From NCBI RefSeq assembly GCF_015477765.1, contig NZ_JADLQQ010000001.1, positions 620,001 through 684,000 on the forward strand: DNA of 64,000 nt. The letters are read 5' to 3'. Position numbers and translations under genes: made by a program. The notes below the pieces were generated by a model. It worked only from the letters and a program-made list of their open reading frames with translations, was not told the DNA's origin and did no database searches. Below are positions 7,509 through 17,141 of this stretch, piece after piece. Source of the DNA: Nocardia transvalensis (GTDB lineage: Bacteria; Actinomycetota; Actinomycetes; Mycobacteriales; Mycobacteriaceae). Position 1 is the stretch's first letter. Each line of letters begins with the position of its first letter.

Positions 7509-8874
7509 CGCCGAAATCGCCGATGACGGCGGCGGGAACCGTCTCTTCCTCCGCCACGGCCGCGGGCACTGTCACGCCCAGTTGCCCCTCGCGCGGCTTG
7601 TGATCTTGATCGTTGTTCGCCTGCGGGGGCGGCATGGCCATGCCACCGGCGACACCGCCCCCGTGACCGGACTGGTCCGGGGCGGGCGGCGCGGCGGCCG
7701 CGGGCGGGGGTGGTTCTGGTGCGGGCGGCGCCGTCGATGCGGGAGGTTGCGGGGCCGGTTCCGGTCGCACCTCCGGTTTCGCCGGGTTTGCACCGGGGCC
7801 CGATGCGCTCGGCGCGGGTGCCGACGAATTGTTCGGCGCGGGTGCGGCATTCGGGGCAGGCGGGATGACCACGCCGGGTGTGCTCGGCGACGACTGCCCG
7901 GACGGCTGGTTACCGCCGAAATCGAAGATCTTCGATCCGGTGGACCCGTCGCCACCGGTGGTGGAGCCGGGGCGGATCAGTTCGGGAACGGCCGTGTCCA
8001 CCACGTTGTTCACCGAGGCCGCCACCGTATCCATGGCGTGCGTGCCGACCTCGGCGATCTTGTCGATCAGGTGGGTGCCGATATCCACACCGGCGTTGAT
8101 TGCGGCCGTACCGACCTGGACACCGGCCTGGATGAGCTGCTGTTGCAGTTGCAGCTGCGCCGCCAGCGCCGGGTCCATCGGCTGGGTCGTTCCCGGTGCG
8201 CCGTACTGGTTCGTGGCCGTGCCGCCGACGCCGTACTGCCCGGTGCCGTTCCAGGTGGGGGCGGCGCCGGTCGGTGTGGTGACGGTGAGCGGCTCCATCT
8301 CCGACAGGCGCTGGGTGTGATCGTCCATCTCCGTCTGCGCGGCCTGCACCGTCTTGATCGCCTCGCGCAGTGCCTGGGTGGCCCGGGTGATCACGGCGTC
8401 GGTGTCCGGGGCGGCGGTGGCATTGCCGAGGATCGTGCGGGCGTCGCGGCGGAAGTCCTCGATGATTCGATCCACCTTCCTGGCGGCGCGCGCACTGGTG
8501 GCCTGGGCATCGGCCAGCAATGACAGATAGGCCGGGCCGCGGTCGGAGATCTCGCCGATCCGAGTCTGGGTGGTGCGCAACGTGGGGACAGCGGCATCGG
8601 CCGCCGGACCTGTCCAGGTCGATTCCAGGCCGTGCATGCCGTCGCGGTGGGGGCGCTCGGTGTCCGCGGCTTGTGCGGAGGCGTTGGACAGCGCGGTGGC
8701 GACGGCCTCGTCGGGAACGCCGACACCGCTGCCGAGGGAGGCGCGCAAATCAAGCAGCGGCTGCACCAATGTCTGCACGATCGGGGGGTCGACCGAGGGG
8801 TCGGTGGCCGCGGCGGGCGTGGTGGAGCCGGAATCGTTCGCGGGGCGGCGTTTCATGAGCGCGGCGGGCCTCAT
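7495..8874 (-). CDS. long ESX substrate-like protein, helical N-terminus and Pro-rich tail (module 2)
   Basis: 459 residues. The N-terminal ~200 are helical, with a WXG turn (LESTWTGPAADAAVP) between two helices, the hallmark of ESX substrates. A Gln-rich stretch (LAAQLQLQQQLIQAG) and amphipathic helices follow, then a Pro/Ala-rich tail of ~120 residues ending in an acidic terminus. The ATG at 8874 overlaps the stop of the 107-aa gene by ATGA, so the two proteins are probably made in step, as partners. Probable secreted substrate or accessory of the ESX machine encoded 30 kb away. No enzymatic motif is seen. Confidence 0.75.
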   Translation of the reverse strand: MRPAALMKRRPANDSGSTTPAAATDPSVDPPIVQTLVQPLLDLRASLGSGVGVPDEAVATALSNASAQAADTERPHRDGMHGLESTWTGPAADAAVPTLRTTQTRIGEISDRGPAYLSLLADAQATSARAARKVDRIIEDFRRDARTILGNATAAPDTDAVITRATQALREAIKTVQAAQTEMDDHTQRLSEMEPLTVTTPTGAAPTWNGTGQYGVGGTATNQYGAPGTTQPMDPALAAQLQLQQQLIQAGVQVGTAAINAGVDIGTHLIDKIAEVGTHAMDTVAASVNNVVDTAVPELIRPGSTTGGDGSTGSKIFDFGGNQPSGQSSPSTPGVVIPPAPNAAPAPNNSSAPAPSASGPGANPAKPEVRPEPAPQPPASTAPPAPEPPPPAAAAPPAPDQSGHGGGVAGGMAMPPPQANNDQDHKPREGQLGVTVPAAVAEEETVPAAVIGDFGDDTL

Positions 8875-9194
8875 GCCAATTCCTCCCCGGTTTGTGCGAT
8901 GGCGCCCGCGCTGTCGGCGTCGGTGACCTGTGCGGTGGTGTTATAGCCGCGCAGCACCTGCCCGTAGGCGGCGACCAGCTGGCCCGCCGTCGAGAGTGCC
9001 TGGGCGTGTTCGGACACCGCGGCGGTGAATCGTGCCGCGAAGTCCGCACCGACCAAACCCAGGTCGGCCGACAGCTTCTCGGGCTGCACCGCGCCCGCCG
9101 CGACCGCGGCCGCCGACGCCAGTTGTTCCGAGACCGTATCCGCGATGGTGGTGTAGGCGGCCATCGCCGCCGGATCCAGCTTCAGCGTGTTCAC
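8871..9194 (-). CDS. EspC-like type VII secretion target (module 2)
   Basis: 107 residues, all-helical. The beginning MNTLKLDPAAMAAYTTIADT and the Ala-rich first helix resemble the EspC/'type VII secretion target' family. The second helix carries FAARFTAAVSEHAQALSTAGQ and then QVLRGYN; a clear YxxxD/E is not present. Its stop overlaps the start of the 459-aa gene (ATGA 8871-8874). First gene of module 2. The 180 bp upstream, up to the glmM stop, holds only a short inverted repeat and presumably the promoter. Confidence 0.8.
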   Translation of the reverse strand: MNTLKLDPAAMAAYTTIADTVSEQLASAAAVAAGAVQPEKLSADLGLVGADFAARFTAAVSEHAQALSTAGQLVAAYGQVLRGYNTTAQVTDADSAGAIAQTGEELA

Positions 9195-9329
9195 TGTTCC
9201 CCCTCACGGAAACCCAAGCTTTCGCTGTCGCATCATGATTCGACGTCCACCATACTTCGCGGTACGGCCCAATGCGTCCCTATCCTCCCCCTTGTTACCC
9301 ACGACCAGCGAAAATTCGCTTTCCCGTCA

Positions 9330-9350
9330 GGGGCGGTGGACCCCCGCCCC
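9330..9350 (-). terminator. possible glmM terminator hairpin
   Basis: GGGGCGG and CCGCCCC form a 7-bp stem around a 7-nt loop, about 25 nt beyond the glmM stop. No U-tract follows, as is usual in actinobacteria. Confidence 0.45.
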
Positions 9351-9374
9351 GGCGTGAAGCGACGGGGCAAGGGC

Positions 9375-10742
9375 CTATATGGCAGCGACGCGTTTGGCGA
9401 GGTCGTCGGCCAGTTGGCGGGCGCGGTCGGAGTCGGTGGCTTCCACCATGACTCGGACGAGTTGTTCGGTGCCGCTGGGGCGCAACAGGACCCGGCCGGT
9501 ATCGCCGAGGATGCGTTCGGCCTCGGCTACGGCGTCGCGGATCTCGGGGGCCGTGGCCACCGCGGATTTGTCGGCGACCGGGACGTTCACCAGCACTTGG
9601 GGGACGGTCCGCACGACGCTCGCCAGCTCGGCCAGGCTGCGGCCGGTCCGGGCCATCCGCGCCATCAGTTTCAGTCCGGTGAGGATGCCGTCGCCGGTCG
9701 TGCCGTACTTCGGGAACACCACGTGGCCGGACTGCTCACCGCCCAGGCTGTAGCCGCCGCGGCGCAACTCCTCTAGCACGTAGCGGTCGCCGACGGCGGT
9801 GGTGCGCACGGTGATTCCCGCCTCCCGCAGCGCGATGTGCAGGCCCAGATTGCTCATCACGGTGGCCACGAGCGTGTCCTGGGCCAGTTCGCCCGACTCG
9901 TGCATGTCCAGCGCCAGGACCGCCATGATCGCATCGCCGTCCACCACCGCGCCCGCGGCGTCGACGGCCAGGCAGCGATCGGCGTCGCCGTCGTGGGCCA
10001 ATCCCAGATCCGCGCCGTACTCGCGCACCGCACGCTGCAGATGGTCCAGATGGGTGGAGCCGCAACGCTCGTTGATGTTCAGGCCGTTCGGCTCGGCGTT
10101 GATCGCGATCACGCGGGCACCGGCCTCGCGGTAGGCGGCCGGGCCGACATCGGAGGCGGCCCCGTGCGCACAGTCCACGACGACGGTCAGGCCGCTCAGA
10201 TCACGCCCGGTCGCCTCGACTAGATGTTCGACATAGCGCTCGTGAGTTCCGGCGAGGCTGTAATGGGCGTCGACATGACCGTCCACACCGGACTGGCTCA
10301 GCACCCGGCCGATTCCCGCGCCGGTGGGCCGCGCGAAGGCCTTCTGATGGACGAGTTCCTCGATGCGATCCTCGATGGCGTCGTCGAGTTTGTGCCCGCC
10401 CGCGGCGAAGATCTTGATTCCGTTGTCGGGCATCGGATTGTGCGAGGCGGAGATCATCACGCCCAAACACGCGTCGTATGCCGCGGTCAGATACGCCACC
10501 GCCGGAGTCGGCAGCACCCCCACCGAGAGCACGTCCACCCCCGCGGCGGTCAGGCCCGCGGTCACCGCGGCCTCCAGCATTTCCCCGCTGGCGCGCGGAT
10601 CGCGGCCCACCACCGCCAGCGCACGCTTCTTCCCTCGGCTCAGAACCTGCGCCGCCGCAGCCGAAACCCGCAATGCCAGTTCAGGACTGAGCGAGTCGTT
10701 GGCGAGTCCGCGAACTCCGTCGGTGCCGAACAAACGTCCCAT
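9375..10742 (-). CDS. glmM: phosphoglucosamine mutase
   Basis: 455 residues, full length. GlmM interconverts glucosamine-6-phosphate and glucosamine-1-phosphate on the route to UDP-GlcNAc for peptidoglycan. The start [12 protein letters not shown] is typical. The active-site phosphoserine is Ser100 in [12 protein letters not shown], the metal-binding loop is HDGDADRC, and the C-terminal phosphate-binding loop is [16 protein letters not shown] 10742 is preceded by AGAGGTGAGG. It follows rpsI and rplM in the same order as in M. tuberculosis (Rv3443c-Rv3441c), but a strong hairpin separates it from rpsI. Confidence 0.98.
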   Translation of the reverse strand: MGRLFGTDGVRGLANDSLSPELALRVSAAAAQVLSRGKKRALAVVGRDPRASGEMLEAAVTAGLTAAGVDVLSVGVLPTPAVAYLTAAYDACLGVMISASHNPMPDNGIKIFAAGGHKLDDAIEDRIEELVHQKAFARPTGAGIGRVLSQSGVDGHVDAHYSLAGTHERYVEHLVEATGRDLSGLTVVVDCAHGAASDVGPAAYREAGARVIAINAEPNGLNINERCGSTHLDHLQRAVREYGADLGLAHDGDADRCLAVDAAGAVVDGDAIMAVLALDMHESGELAQDTLVATVMSNLGLHIALREAGITVRTTAVGDRYVLEELRRGGYSLGGEQSGHVVFPKYGTTGDGILTGLKLMARMARTGRSLAELASVVRTVPQVLVNVPVADKSAVATAPEIRDAVAEAERILGDTGRVLLRPSGTEQLVRVMVEATDSDRARQLADDLAKRVAAI

Positions 10743-10907
10743 ACCTCACCTCTGGTCGGTCGAATCAAGGAATCGTAACGTCCGTGCACCGTCGTTCAGG
10801 GGGCGCATCGAATCAGCACCCGGCACAGCCGAATTCGGAAATACTCTGCCTTCGGGGCGAGGAGGACGCCGAACTGCACGAGAGCAGGTGATCCGGCCCT
10901 CGAACGC

Positions 10908-10941
10908 GCTGTGCCCGACCCGGGATCGGATCGGGCACAGC
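10908..10941 (-). terminator. terminator after rpsI
   Basis: Perfect 11-bp stem GCTGTGCCCGA / TCGGGCACAGC with a 12-nt loop that can itself pair (CCG/CGG). It lies 16 nt beyond the rpsI stop and upstream of glmM, so it probably ends or attenuates the rplM-rpsI transcript. Confidence 0.8.
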
Positions 10942-10957
10942 ACGGCATGTCGCAAGA

Positions 10958-11457
<500 letters not shown>

Positions 11458-11461
<4 letters not shown>

Positions 11462-11901
11462 TGGGCCACCTGCTTGATCTCGAACGGAACGGGCTGCTGG
11501 GCCGCGTGCGGATGCGACGGGCCCGCGTAGACCTTGAGCTTGCCGGCAATCTGGCGACCCAGCTTGTTCTTCGGGATCATGCCCTTGACGGCCCGCTCCA
11601 CGGCGCGCTCCGGCCGGGTCTCGAGCACCTGCCGGAGGGACCGGGTCTTCAGGCCGCCCGGGAATCCGGAGTGGGTGTGGATGAACTTGCGGTCGGCCTT
11701 GTTGCCGGCGACGGCAACCTTGTCGGCGTTGATGATGATGACGAAGTCGCCACCATCGACGTTCGGCGCGTAGGTCGGCTTGTTCTTGCCACGCAGCAGA
11801 TTCGCTGCCTGCACGGCAAGACGGCCGAGCACTACGTCAGTGGCGTCGATGACGTACCACTTACGGGTCACGTCACCGGCCTTCGGGCTGTACGTAGGCA
11901 C
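11458..11901 (-). CDS. rplM: 50S ribosomal protein L13
   Basis: 147 residues, the usual length, beginning [20 protein letters not shown]. The L13 motifs [18 protein letters not shown] and the MIPKNKLG segment are present. GTG 11901 is chosen because it matches the family N-terminus and follows GGGAAG. The frame stays open for 282 nt further upstream only because it runs through a 24-bp repeat array, and that stretch is not part of L13. First gene of the rplM-rpsI operon. Confidence 0.98.
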
Positions 11902-12066
11902 AGTGCTTCCCTTGTCTGTCGTCGTTAGCTGCCAGCCAGGCGAACGGTCGAGTGCTCCCGGCGGCCGGTTGAGACCCGGGGCTCGTGCGACGACACGGGA
12001 AAACCCGCGACGTACCGCACGCCAACGGGCCACGATACCAGCAGCCCGCCCACCTCCGGAAATCGG

Positions 12067-12089
12067 TCCCGGCGAAGAGCACGCCGGGA
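12067..12089 (+). repeat. AARAGCA-loop hairpin, copy 1 (plus sense)
   Basis: TCCCGGCG-AAGAGCA-CGCCGGGA, an 8-bp perfect stem. It differs by one base from the reverse complement of the hairpin after infA at 63372-63394. This copy does not follow a stop codon but borders the 24-bp tandem array, whose unit repeats its right arm. Confidence 0.8.
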
Positions 12090-12178
12090 AGAAGAAGGCT
12101 CCACACGCCGGGAAGAAGAAGGCTCCGCCCGCCGGGAAGAAGAAGGCTCCGCCCGCCGGGAACATGAAGACGGCTCCG
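12083..12178. repeat. 24-bp tandem repeat array
   Basis: Three full units of 24 bp (12083-12106, 12107-12130, 12131-12154) of the form GCCGGGAAGAAGAAGGCTCC plus four bases, then a diverged fourth unit. Degenerate pieces (GCCGGGAAAAGG, CCGGGAAAGAGG) continue to about 12265. The unit begins with the right arm of the hairpin at 12067-12089. Confidence 0.9.
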
Positions 12179-12284
12179 CCCACGCTAGGACAAGCAGTAC
12201 CCGCTCACGCCGGGAAAAGGGAATGTCCGCCCACTCCGGGAAAGAGGACGACTCGGCCCCGGGAAGGTAGGAGGGCGCCCCCGT

Positions 12285-12321
12285 CCCGTCGTTCCGGCAT
12301 GCTTTCGGCCGGAACGACGGG
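12285..12321 (-). terminator. AARAGCA-loop hairpin, copy 2, directly after a stop codon
   Basis: Perfect 14-bp stem, 12285-12298 against 12308-12321 (CCCGTCGTTCCGGC / GCCGGAACGACGGG). In gene sense the loop reads CGAAAGCAT. It abuts the stop codon of the 690-aa gene (12322-12324). Probable terminator and a member of the conserved-loop hairpin family. Confidence 0.85.
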
Positions 12322-14394
12322 TCAGATGTGCATGGGTGGGCCTGGGTCGATGGCGTCGGGGAGGGTCGGGAGAACGTAGTGGAGGTTGTCGATGCCCAGG
12401 CGGGGGCAGTCGGCGCGGTCGGAGATCGACTGGGGGCCCTGGCCGGGGCTGGTGGTGTAAGGGGTCAGGGAGCACTGCGGGGTGGTGGGGGCGATGCGGG
12501 CGGCCTTCTCTACGGCGGGCCAGGCACCGAAGTCGGTGTTCGCCTGGAAGGCGGCCGAGCGTACGTCGAAGTCGGCGGCCCGGCCCGGCGCGGTCGGCGC
12601 GGATGCGCCGGCGACGGGTTGGGGGTCGACGGAGATCGCCTCGGCGGGGCGAGCCACGCTGTCGGGGCCGGTGCCGGGATGCATGGCCGCGGCCGCGAGG
12701 GCGACGGCGCCGACGATCGTCGGGGCGCCGAACAGGTTGTCCTTGACCCTGTGCCACAGCTTGCCCTTGCGCGAGTGATCCTCGTCCTCGTGCTCGGCCG
12801 GGGCCGGACCCGAACCGCTCGGTTCGGGACGGCGGCCCATCACGGTAGTCGCCTGATCATCGGCAGCACCGGGCGGACGGGTGAAGCGGCTGCCGTAGTC
12901 GCCGGGCCCGGAGGTCATCTCGCCGCGGCCGACGCGCGTCGTCGGCTCCTCACCGACCTCCCGCGCGGCATGCCGCCCCTCTCCACCGGGCGGTGAATCC
13001 ATATGCCGCGGAGTCATTTCCGGCTGCCGCGCCATCGGTTCGGGCTGGCGCTGCAACGGTTGCGCCGAGGCAGCGACATGGCGCGGCCCCTGCTCGATCG
13101 GACGCGAACCGGACGCATGCCGTGCCGAATCCCCCGGATTCGAGGCGGATTCCGGCGCCCGCCAGATATGCCGTCCCGCATCCGCACCCGAGGCACCGGG
13201 ATCGGCGCCACCCGGTGGTCCGGGGGAGGCCGGGCCCGCATTCGGCTGCCACCCAGCGTCCGTCGCGGGCGGCCCCGCGCCGGGATTCGCCGTACCGCGC
13301 GGCCCCGGCGAGGACATGCCGGGATTGGCCGTCCCGGGCATCCGATCCGAGCTCGGATTCGACTGCGGCCCCGATTCCAGACCGATCGAGCCCGGAGCGC
13401 GATTCCCCGGGCCGGGAGCGGGAGTGGCCTGCGCGCCCGTGGCCCGCGCGGGGCCCGGCGCGCCGGAGCCCGCTTGCCCCGCAGCCGGATTCGGCCCGTA
13501 CCCCGATCCCGGGTAGTACGGCTGCTCCTCGGCGTACTCACTGTCGGTGACCAGCAGGTGGGCCGCCCCGAGCACCAGCGCGTGCATCGGATGATCGGCC
13601 ACGCGCAGGCGATGGCCCAGATGGTTCTGGAACGCCAGCCGCAATGCATCGTTGAAACACACATTGCCGGTGAGCAGCACGGTGGAGGTGTCGGCACCGA
13701 TGGAGCGGGCCGCCGCCATCACCTCGATCACCACGTTGTCGGCGGAATGGGCATCGCGCATCGCATCGGGCGCGATGTGCACCCCGACCGATTCGGTCGG
13801 CTGCTCGTCGTCGCCGTGCACCGCCACCACCAGGCACACCCGGCCGTCGGAGTAGACACCGGTGGCACCCACCGGCGGGCGGCCGTGTTCGGGGGGATGC
13901 ACCAGACCGAGCGCACGCACATATCCCGACAGCGCCACCGACTCCGGTAGCGGTTCGGTGGCGACGTCCAGCAGCTCCACGAGCCGGCAGTATTCGTCGA
14001 CCTTCTCGTCGGGCCAGTCGTCGGGGTACGGCAGCGCGACCACGTCCGGTTTGCCGCGCAGATACTTCCCCACCGCCGCGAGCGGGTTGTACAGCCGCGC
14101 CCGGAACACCAACTCCACCGGCCAGGTGGCGCCGGCGATCCGGATCTGCTGATGGCCCAGCACGTCACGGATATCGGAGATCGCGATACCCAGATCGGGC
14201 CGTTGCCGGTCCACACCCGCGGTGTGCAGCCGACCCGACGAATCCGCCAGCAGGTACGCCGGCGGCGTGTATGTGCCTTCCACCTGGACCGGGCGGATCG
14301 GTGTCGCACCGCCGCCGGCGGCCACGGACACCACATCCCAGCCGAGATGTACTGCCCCAACTCGAGCCGTCACACGCACTAGTGTGCCTGCCAT
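12322..14394 (-). CDS. Hsp70-like protein associated with type VII secretion, membrane-anchored
   Basis: 690 residues. Residues 1 to ~300 look like an actin/Hsp70-type fold: beta-rich start (VTARVGAVHLGWDVVSVAAG), a helix with VELLDVATEPLPESVAL, and the closing DnaK-like stretch LLTGNVCFNDALRLAF ... HALVLGAAHLLV. A disordered Pro/Gly/Arg-rich region of ~240 residues follows, then one hydrophobic segment (APTIVGAVALAAAAM, about 585-600) and ~90 outer residues with two Cys. Similar proteins neighbour ESX-4 in mycolata, but function is unknown. The ATG at 14394 has GAGGA too close to be ideal; GTG starts 5 and 7 codons later are alternatives. Confidence 0.65.
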   Translation of the reverse strand: MAGTLVRVTARVGAVHLGWDVVSVAAGGGATPIRPVQVEGTYTPPAYLLADSSGRLHTAGVDRQRPDLGIAISDIRDVLGHQQIRIAGATWPVELVFRARLYNPLAAVGKYLRGKPDVVALPYPDDWPDEKVDEYCRLVELLDVATEPLPESVALSGYVRALGLVHPPEHGRPPVGATGVYSDGRVCLVVAVHGDDEQPTESVGVHIAPDAMRDAHSADNVVIEVMAAARSIGADTSTVLLTGNVCFNDALRLAFQNHLGHRLRVADHPMHALVLGAAHLLVTDSEYAEEQPYYPGSGYGPNPAAGQAGSGAPGPARATGAQATPAPGPGNRAPGSIGLESGPQSNPSSDRMPGTANPGMSSPGPRGTANPGAGPPATDAGWQPNAGPASPGPPGGADPGASGADAGRHIWRAPESASNPGDSARHASGSRPIEQGPRHVAASAQPLQRQPEPMARQPEMTPRHMDSPPGGEGRHAAREVGEEPTTRVGRGEMTSGPGDYGSRFTRPPGAADDQATTVMGRRPEPSGSGPAPAEHEDEDHSRKGKLWHRVKDNLFGAPTIVGAVALAAAAMHPGTGPDSVARPAEAISVDPQPVAGASAPTAPGRAADFDVRSAAFQANTDFGAWPAVEKAARIAPTTPQCSLTPYTTSPGQGPQSISDRADCPRLGIDNLHYVLPTLPDAIDPGPPMHI

Positions 14395-14473
14395 TCCTCG
14401 GACACGCGCGACGGGGCCGGTACATGCCCTGGTCCGTGCCGTTTTCGGCGGTGTTGACAGGGTCCGAGCTGCG

Positions 14474-17059
14474 TCATGCCGTCGTCTTCTTCAGCCGCAG
14501 CCGCCACCAGGTGTACACCGACAGCAGCGCCGTGAGTATCAGCAGCATCGCGATGTCGAGCAACCAGAAGCCGGGCTTGTGCTGCCACAGCGCATCGGGC
14601 TGGGCGTTGGCGAACAGCGTCCGAAGATCGACGGTCGAGGCACCCGAGGCGAAACCCCACCGGGCCGGAAACACATACGAAAGCTGATCGAGCACAACCC
14701 GATCGGTGACCGGAATCAGGCCGCCCGCCATTACCAGCTGACACATGATCGCGACCACCAAAAGCGGCATCACCTGCTCGTTGGATTTGGCGATGGTGGA
14801 CAGCAGCAGGCCGATGACCACACAGGTCACCGCGGTGAAGGCGAGGTCGATATACAGCTCCACGGAGCCCGAGGGCAGCACCGCACCCTTGTCCGGCGGG
14901 TTCTTGCCCGCGAGCACGATGGCCACCAGTACCGCCGACTGCAACAGCGCGGCGGCGCCGAACACCATGACCTTCGCCATCAGGTAGGCCGACGGCAACA
15001 GTCCGACGGCGCGTTCGCGATAGAAGATCGGCCGCTCCCCCACGAGATCGCGCACCGTCAGCGTGGAACCCATGAAGCAGGCGCTCAGAATGAGCACCAC
15101 CAGCAGCTGCTGCGTTTCACTACCGCCGCTGGGCACGAACGTCCCGTCCGGCAGCCGCGTCAGCGGACCGGCCGCGAACCCGTTGTTACCCGGGACCACC
15201 AGCGCGATCGCACCCAGCACGAACGGCAGGACGACCAGGAACGCCAGATATCCGCGGTCGGCGAGAATGAGCCTGATCTGCCGTCGCGACAGCGTCGAGA
15301 ACTGCTTCCACCCACTGGATTTCGGCGGCTGCCCGGCATGTCCACGGGGAGCCGTCGGCGGAGGCGACGGCAGCGCGGCGGCCTGCCGCGACCGGTAGTT
15401 GGCGAAGGCGCGATCCGGATCGGCCGCGACCCGCGCGAAGATCTCCGCCCAGTCGCTGGTGCCCAGGAAATCACCCACCGCGGCCGGATGTCCGCAGAAT
15501 GCGGTCTTCCCGCCGGGCGCCAGCAGCAGCACCTGATCGCACATGTCCAGGCAGGCCACCGAGTGGGTCACCACGATGACGGTGCGCCCGGCGTCGGCCA
15601 GTTCCCGCAGCATGGTCATGACCTGACGGTCCAGCGCCGGATCCAGGCCCGAGGTGGGTTCGTCGAGCAGCAGCAGCGCCGGACCGGTGAGCAGCTCCAG
15701 CGCCACCGAGGCCCGCTTGCGCTGTCCGCCGGACAGCCGGTCCACCCGGGTGTCGGCGTGTTCGGTGAGCGAAAGTTCCTTCAGCACACCGTCGATCACC
15801 CGCTGCCGGTCTTCCTTGCTCGAGTCGGGCGGCAGCCGCAGCTCGGCGGCGAATCCCAGCGCCTGGCGCACGGTGAGCTGCCGGTGCAGCACATCGTCCT
15901 GCGGCACCATGCCGATTCGGCTGCGCATGGCCTCGTATTCGGCGTGTAGGTCGCGGCCCTCGAAGGTCACCACGCCCGCGGACGGATGGGTCGTGCCCGC
16001 AATGAGTTTCGACAGCGTCGACTTGCCCGCGCCGGAGGGTCCGATGAGTGCGGTGAGCGTGCCGCGCCCGGCCTGCATGTTGACATCGACGAGCAGCTGC
16101 TTGTTGCCCTCGACGGCGAACCCGACCCCGTGCACGTGCAGTCCCTGCTCGGTGACCGGCTTCTTCCGGTGCACGAGAGTGCCGTCCTGCACGACGAAGT
16201 CGACATTGCCGATGGTGACGATGTCGCGTTCGCGCAGCACCGTGCGCTGCTCGCGGCGGCCGTTGACGAAGGTGCCGTTGGCCGAGCCCACATCCTCGAT
16301 GACCAGGCCCTCGCCGCCCTTGACGAGCCGGGCGTGCCGGCGCGAGGCCAGCGGATCGTTGACGACGATCTGGTTGTCGCTGGTGCGGCCGATGGCCAGC
16401 CCGGCGGCGGGGATCCGATCGGCGCGGGCGATGGGGGCGGTGGAGGCGCGCGCCCGCACGGGCGGCAGCGCCGAGGTGTCGGCCTTGGTGGTCATGTTGA
16501 TATTGGGCGCCGAGTTGATGCTGGGCACCGAGCTGATGTTGGGCACCGACGCAACCGGTTGCTGCGGTGGGTAATTGGGCCGCATCGCCGGGCGCTGCGG
16601 GTGCGACGGGGCCTTACCGCGGCCGGGTGGCGGCGTCTGGGGCCGGGCCTGCGGTGGCGTCTGCGGATGCGACATCCGGTGCGGCGGTGCGGGCCGATGC
16701 CGGGCCGGATGCGAGGCGACCTCGGGCAGCAGGTGCAGCAGCGGGCCGGTGATCGCATCGCCGAGTCGCACCAGGGTCGGACGATCGATCGTGGCCGGCC
16801 GCGTCAACCGCTGGGCGTCCACGAATACGCCGTTGGTGCTGCCGTTGTCGGTGAGCACCCAGGTACTGCCCTGCCAGGCGAGGGTGGCGTGCACGCGGGA
16901 GACGAGCGGGCTGTCCACGAACAGTGTCACCTCCGGTGCACGGCCCATGGTGATGCGCTGAGTGACATCGAAAACGCGATCGGTTCCCTCATGACGCACG
17001 GTGATCGTCTGCGCCCCCGGTTGTGACATGGGATGGAATATATTCGATGGCTGGGACAT
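14474..17059 (-). CDS. FHA-domain ABC transporter, Rv1747-like
   Basis: 861 residues. Two FHA domains come first (about 20-100 with GRAPEVTLFV...SRVHA...NGSTNG, and 215-295 with GRTSDNQIVV...SRRHARL...GSANGTFVNG), separated by a Pro-rich linker with a short SVPNIS repeat. An ABC ATPase follows (Walker A 340-347 GPSGAGKS, signature LSGGQRKRA, Walker B LLLLDEPTSGLD), then a six-helix ABC-2 permease (from ~570). In M. tuberculosis, Rv1747 is phosphorylated by PknF and its FHA domains bind phosphothreonine; it has been linked to export of envelope glycolipids. ATG 17059 and ATG 17029 both fit poorly to a ribosome site; 17059 is given tentatively. Confidence 0.88.
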   Translation of the reverse strand: MSQPSNIFHPMSQPGAQTITVRHEGTDRVFDVTQRITMGRAPEVTLFVDSPLVSRVHATLAWQGSTWVLTDNGSTNGVFVDAQRLTRPATIDRPTLVRLGDAITGPLLHLLPEVASHPARHRPAPPHRMSHPQTPPQARPQTPPPGRGKAPSHPQRPAMRPNYPPQQPVASVPNISSVPSINSAPNINMTTKADTSALPPVRARASTAPIARADRIPAAGLAIGRTSDNQIVVNDPLASRRHARLVKGGEGLVIEDVGSANGTFVNGRREQRTVLRERDIVTIGNVDFVVQDGTLVHRKKPVTEQGLHVHGVGFAVEGNKQLLVDVNMQAGRGTLTALIGPSGAGKSTLSKLIAGTTHPSAGVVTFEGRDLHAEYEAMRSRIGMVPQDDVLHRQLTVRQALGFAAELRLPPDSSKEDRQRVIDGVLKELSLTEHADTRVDRLSGGQRKRASVALELLTGPALLLLDEPTSGLDPALDRQVMTMLRELADAGRTVIVVTHSVACLDMCDQVLLLAPGGKTAFCGHPAAVGDFLGTSDWAEIFARVAADPDRAFANYRSRQAAALPSPPPTAPRGHAGQPPKSSGWKQFSTLSRRQIRLILADRGYLAFLVVLPFVLGAIALVVPGNNGFAAGPLTRLPDGTFVPSGGSETQQLLVVLILSACFMGSTLTVRDLVGERPIFYRERAVGLLPSAYLMAKVMVFGAAALLQSAVLVAIVLAGKNPPDKGAVLPSGSVELYIDLAFTAVTCVVIGLLLSTIAKSNEQVMPLLVVAIMCQLVMAGGLIPVTDRVVLDQLSYVFPARWGFASGASTVDLRTLFANAQPDALWQHKPGFWLLDIAMLLILTALLSVYTWWRLRLKKTTA

Positions 17060-17141
17060 CGGTGGGGCTCGATGCTGCCGCGCACCGTCGCGCCCGGCAC
17101 TCGAAACCGATATATGACCGGCCTCCGGGGAGGGAGTGGAC

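Larger units (their letters stand above)
11902..12321. other. 420-bp intergenic region upstream of rplM
   Basis: No convincing gene. It holds the rplM leader, a hairpin at 12067-12089, a 24-bp tandem array (12083-12178), degenerate copies out to ~12265, and the 3' hairpin of the neighbouring gene (12285-12321). A TATCGT hexamer on the minus strand (12033-12038) could be an rplM -10 box, but no good -35 box accompanies it. Frames through the array translate to simple repeats on both strands (AGKKKAPP or GGAFFFPA) and are probably not genes. Confidence 0.6.

Noticed and set aside
12083..12178. CRISPR-like array
   Set aside because: Units are contiguous 24-mers with no unique spacers and no cas genes in the window.
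11902..12183. N-terminal extension of L13 giving a 241-aa protein
   Set aside because: The added part translates the 24-bp repeat array (GGAFFFPA units) and leader DNA; L13 is normally 147 aa and GTG 11901 has a ribosome site and matches the family start.
11780..12379. Plus-strand ORF with AGKKKAPP repeats
   Set aside because: It overlaps rplM and the neighbouring gene's end, and its composition simply reflects the tandem array; no ribosome site seen.
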